7,963 bases of DNA, from assembly GCA_902464485.1 (NCBI GenBank), contig CABQJJ010000076.1:1-7963 (forward strand), in the 5' to 3' direction. The notes under the pieces were generated by a model. The model worked only from the letters and a program-made list of their open reading frames with translations. It was not told where the DNA came from and made no database searches. This stretch comes from an uncultured Collinsella sp. (GTDB lineage Bacteria > Actinomycetota > Coriobacteriia > Coriobacteriales > Coriobacteriaceae). A program made the translations under genes and the position numbers. Shown piece after piece: positions 6,174-7,963 of this stretch; within the stretch, counting starts at the first letter, position 1, and each line of letters begins with the position of its first letter.

Positions 6174-6228
6174 CCCGCAATCAAAACCACACACCTCAAT
6201 GTGCGTCGACGCCCCCGTCCGCGAAAGG

Positions 6229-7149
6229 TTACTCGCCACGGGGATGAGCCTGAGCAACGGCACGCTTAAGCCGATCGAGCGTAAGATGCGTGTAGATTTG
6301 AGTCGTGGACAGGCTCGCGTGACCCAGCAGTTCTTGAACCGAGCGCAGGTCCGCGCCACCCTCGAGCAGATCGGTCGCAAAGGTGTGGCGCATCGCATGC
6401 GGGGCAATGTCGGCAGGGATGCCGGCGAGCGTCGCCAGCATATGGAACCGTCGTCTGAGCATAGCGGCACTCATGCGATTGCCGCGCGCAGAAATAAAAA
6501 GCGGGTGCAGACCGGCTGCGGCGTCGCGGCGCTTTGCCTGGACGAGCAACTCCGGCCTCCCCTGCTCGACATAGCATCGAGCCGCCTCGAGCGCCCGACG
6601 GTACAGAGGCACGATACGCTCCTTGCTGCCTTTGCCCCAAAGGCGAACCACACGCTCCGACCAAGCGATGGATTCAACGTTAAGCGCGGCAAGCTCCGAG
6701 ATGCGAGCACCCGAGGCATAGAGCAGCTCGAGCATCGCCGCATCGCGCAGTCCCGCGGACGTCGAGGTATCAGGTGTCTTGAGCAGCGCCTCGACCTGCT
6801 GGGTCGTAAGGACGCCCGGCAGGTCGCGCGGCAGCTTGGGCGACGCGATCGCCGAGACTGCATCGCCCTCGACAATCCCCTCGGCAGCCATCCAACGATA
6901 CAGCGACCGGATGGCCGACAGATGCGCCGAAAGGGTGCGAGGGGCCACCTGGCCACGCGAGAGCTCGGCCAAATATGAGCGAACGGTGCGCACGTCGGCG
7001 ACACGAGCGTCGGTACCCGTCCGCTCGCACCAGGCAGCAAAGCGCTCCAGCCGCGAGGCGTAGGCCGTCACCGTATTGGGAGACAGCCCCTCGACACGCG
7101 CGATATAAGCGATAAACGAGTCGACGGTATCGTAAAGGTCAAAGGCTAT
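6229..7149 (-). CDS. xerC: Tyrosine recombinase XerC/XerD
   Basis: Site-specific recombinase, probably one of the pair that resolves chromosome dimers at dif. From ATA at 7149 it has 306 residues. The N-terminal SAM-like core-binding domain (about 5-105) contains FIAYIARVEGLSPNTVTAY. The catalytic domain shows all active-site residues: R149 (GARISEL), K173 (GKGSKERIVPL), H251 and R254 (HAMRH), H277 (LLGHASLSTTQ) and the nucleophile Y286 (QIYTH). R149 and K173 lie within one residue of the E. coli XerD positions, which supports the longer start. The first canonical start, GTG at 7071, would give 280 residues and lose helix 1. The gene overlaps trmFO by 4 nt. XerC versus XerD cannot be settled from motifs; the symbol rests on the conserved trmFO-xerC order known in Firmicutes and xerC near rpsB in mycobacteria. 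No clear terminator follows. Confidence 0.93.
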   Translation of the reverse strand: MAFDLYDTVDSFIAYIARVEGLSPNTVTAYASRLERFAAWCERTGTDARVADVRTVRSYLAELSRGQVAPRTLSAHLSAIRSLYRWMAAEGIVEGDAVSAIASPKLPRDLPGVLTTQQVEALLKTPDTSTSAGLRDAAMLELLYASGARISELAALNVESIAWSERVVRLWGKGSKERIVPLYRRALEAARCYVEQGRPELLVQAKRRDAAAGLHPLFISARGNRMSAAMLRRRFHMLATLAGIPADIAPHAMRHTFATDLLEGGADLRSVQELLGHASLSTTQIYTHLTLDRLKRAVAQAHPRGE

Positions 7150-7163
7150 GACCGTTCGCCCCC
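7146..7163 (-). promoter_or_regulatory. Candidate start region of xerC: GGGGG, 9 nt, ATA overlapping the trmFO TAG
   Basis: The minus strand reads GGGGG (7163-7159), CGAACGGTC, ATA (7149-7147), and the last two bases of ATA with the next G form the trmFO TAG. The xer frame is open from a TGA at 7195-7197 onward, yet it contains no ATG, GTG or TTG before the GTG at 7071. ATA is therefore the best-placed initiator. It is a rare but functional start codon class; the infC AUU is the known model for non-canonical starts. A sequencing error or a genuinely shorter protein remains possible. Confidence 0.4.
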
Positions 7164-7963
7164 AAACAGGTCGGAGCGCGTTGCCAGGTAAGCGTCAAGG
7201 GCTTCGATCGCGCGGTCAGCGTAGGCCTGGTAGCGATCGCGCTTGCTGCGGCGCTTGCCGTCCTCGAGCGGCGGCACCAAGCCAAAGTTGACGTGCATGG
7301 GCTGATAGCCTACCGTCGCCGGATCGGTCGCATAGCCCACGAGCGCGCCCAGGGCGCCAACGCGCGGCAGCTCAACAGGCTCCGCCTCGATTGCCTCGGC
7401 ATAGGTGTTGAGCGCAGCGAGCAGACCGGTCGCCACGGCCTCCATATAGCCTTCGGTGCCGGTGATCTGGCCGGCAAGGCGCACGCTCGTACCGGGCACG
7501 GCAAAGGTACCATCGAGCACATGCGGGGCATCGACAAAGGTGTTGCGGTGCATGACGCCAAAACGGAAGAATTCGGCATTCTCCAGTCCGGGAACCATAT
7601 GGAAGACGCGCTTCTGCTCGCCGAAAGTCAGGTTGGTCTGGAAGCCCACCAGGTTATAGGCGGTCTTCTCCTTGTTCTCGGCGCGCAGCTGAATCGCCGC
7701 CCAGGGTCGACGTCCGGTACGCGGGTCGGTCAGGCCGACGGGCTTCATGGCGCCAAAGCGAATGGCATCCTTGCCGGTGCGGGCGACCTCCTCGGCAGGC
7801 TGGCAGGCCTGGAACAGGTCGCCACCCTCAAAGTCCTTGAGTACCACGCGATCGGCGGTGGTGAGCGCCTCGATAAAGGCCTCGTACTCCTCCTTATTGA
7901 GCGGAGCATTGAGATAGTCGCCGCTCCCCTGCTCCTCGTAGCGCGACTGCGAGAACAGCACGT
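7146..7963 (-). CDS. trmFO: TrmFO, folate-dependent tRNA (uracil-54-C5)-methyltransferase, C-terminal part
   Basis: FAD and methylenetetrahydrofolate enzyme that makes m5U54 in the T-loop of tRNA, the Gram-positive alternative to SAM-dependent TrmA. The window holds the last 271 full codons; the N-terminal FAD dinucleotide-binding domain lies beyond base 7963. Family blocks visible, numbered from the GTG codon at 7961, are FQACQPAEEVARTG (50-63; Cys53 is in the position of the conserved catalytic cysteine), FGAMKPVGL (69-77), AYNLVGFQTNLTFGEQKRVF (101-120), MVPGLENAEF, GVMHRNTF (135-142) and LAGQITGTEGYMEA (162-175). The hydrophilic C-terminus ends RSDLFGGERS before TAG. It overlaps the xer frame by 4 nt. 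The internal GTG at 7961 is not the true start. Adjacent trmFO and xerC is a known arrangement in Firmicutes. Confidence 0.97.
   Translation of the reverse strand, partial: VLFSQSRYEEQGSGDYLNAPLNKEEYEAFIEALTTADRVVLKDFEGGDLFQACQPAEEVARTGKDAIRFGAMKPVGLTDPRTGRRPWAAIQLRAENKEKTAYNLVGFQTNLTFGEQKRVFHMVPGLENAEFFRFGVMHRNTFVDAPHVLDGTFAVPGTSVRLAGQITGTEGYMEAVATGLLAALNTYAEAIEAEPVELPRVGALGALVGYATDPATVGYQPMHVNFGLVPPLEDGKRRSKRDRYQAYADRAIEALDAYLATRSDLFGGERS

Noticed and set aside
6005..6199. A 64-codon minus-strand frame spanning the rpsB promoter and leader
   Set aside because: Its start lies upstream of the promoter -35 element, so the main transcript could not encode it whole, and the peptide has no features. 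Only its last 11 codons were kept as a weak leader ORF candidate.
6183..6203. Hairpin CACAT-TGAG-GTGTG followed by TGGTTTT as a possible xerC terminator
   Set aside because: The stem is only five pairs including one G-U, and the T run is short and displaced; too weak to call.
6203..6212. Ten-base palindrome GCGTCGACGC after the xer stop, considered as an operator or dif-like site
   Set aside because: It is far shorter than the 28-bp dif site, has no Xer-arm similarity, lies upstream of the promoter rather than over it, and can occur by chance in GC-rich DNA.

Overview
All genes in this window lie on the minus strand, so the biological order runs from high to low coordinates: trmFO (5' truncated by the window edge) - xerC/D - [promoter and structured leader] - rpsB - tsf - [terminator, then a probable promoter] - pyrH - frr - uppS - cdsA - dxr - rseP (only the first 31 codons are inside). 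Every gene was assigned from conserved motifs read in the translation. There are no RNA genes, insertion sequences, CRISPR arrays or phage genes, and I see no real gene on the plus strand.

The organism is most likely a GC-rich Gram-positive of the class Coriobacteriia (Collinsella-like). This is an inference from G/C-rich third positions, the presence of TrmFO (the folate-dependent tRNA m5U54 enzyme typical of Gram-positives), the gene order and the character of EF-Ts and S2. No marker here fixes the genus. It is ordinary chromosomal core, not an accessory island.

Block 1 (about 6229-7963) holds trmFO and a Xer tyrosine recombinase. The two overlap by four bases in the motif ATAG, so the recombinase apparently has no canonical start codon where the family alignment needs one. 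Block 2 (4302-6173) is the rpsB-tsf unit. It has a near-consensus promoter with an extended -10 element, a roughly 135-nt leader with considerable pairing potential, genes for ribosomal protein S2 and elongation factor Ts, and a clear intrinsic terminator. Block 3 (1-4280) is a tightly packed operon of pyrH, frr, uppS, cdsA, dxr and rseP. Gaps inside it run from a 1-nt overlap to 24 nt, and strong AGGAGG ribosome sites sit in the 3' ends of several upstream genes. Its likely own promoter lies just after the tsf terminator.

Together the genes join translation (S2, EF-Ts, ribosome recycling factor, tRNA methylation) to envelope precursor supply. PyrH makes UDP, Dxr makes MEP for isoprenoids, UppS makes the undecaprenyl carrier, CdsA makes CDP-diacylglycerol, and RseP is an intramembrane protease of envelope signalling. 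I found no evidence of a wholly new system. The items most worth a second look are the ATA start of the recombinase and the rpsB leader.
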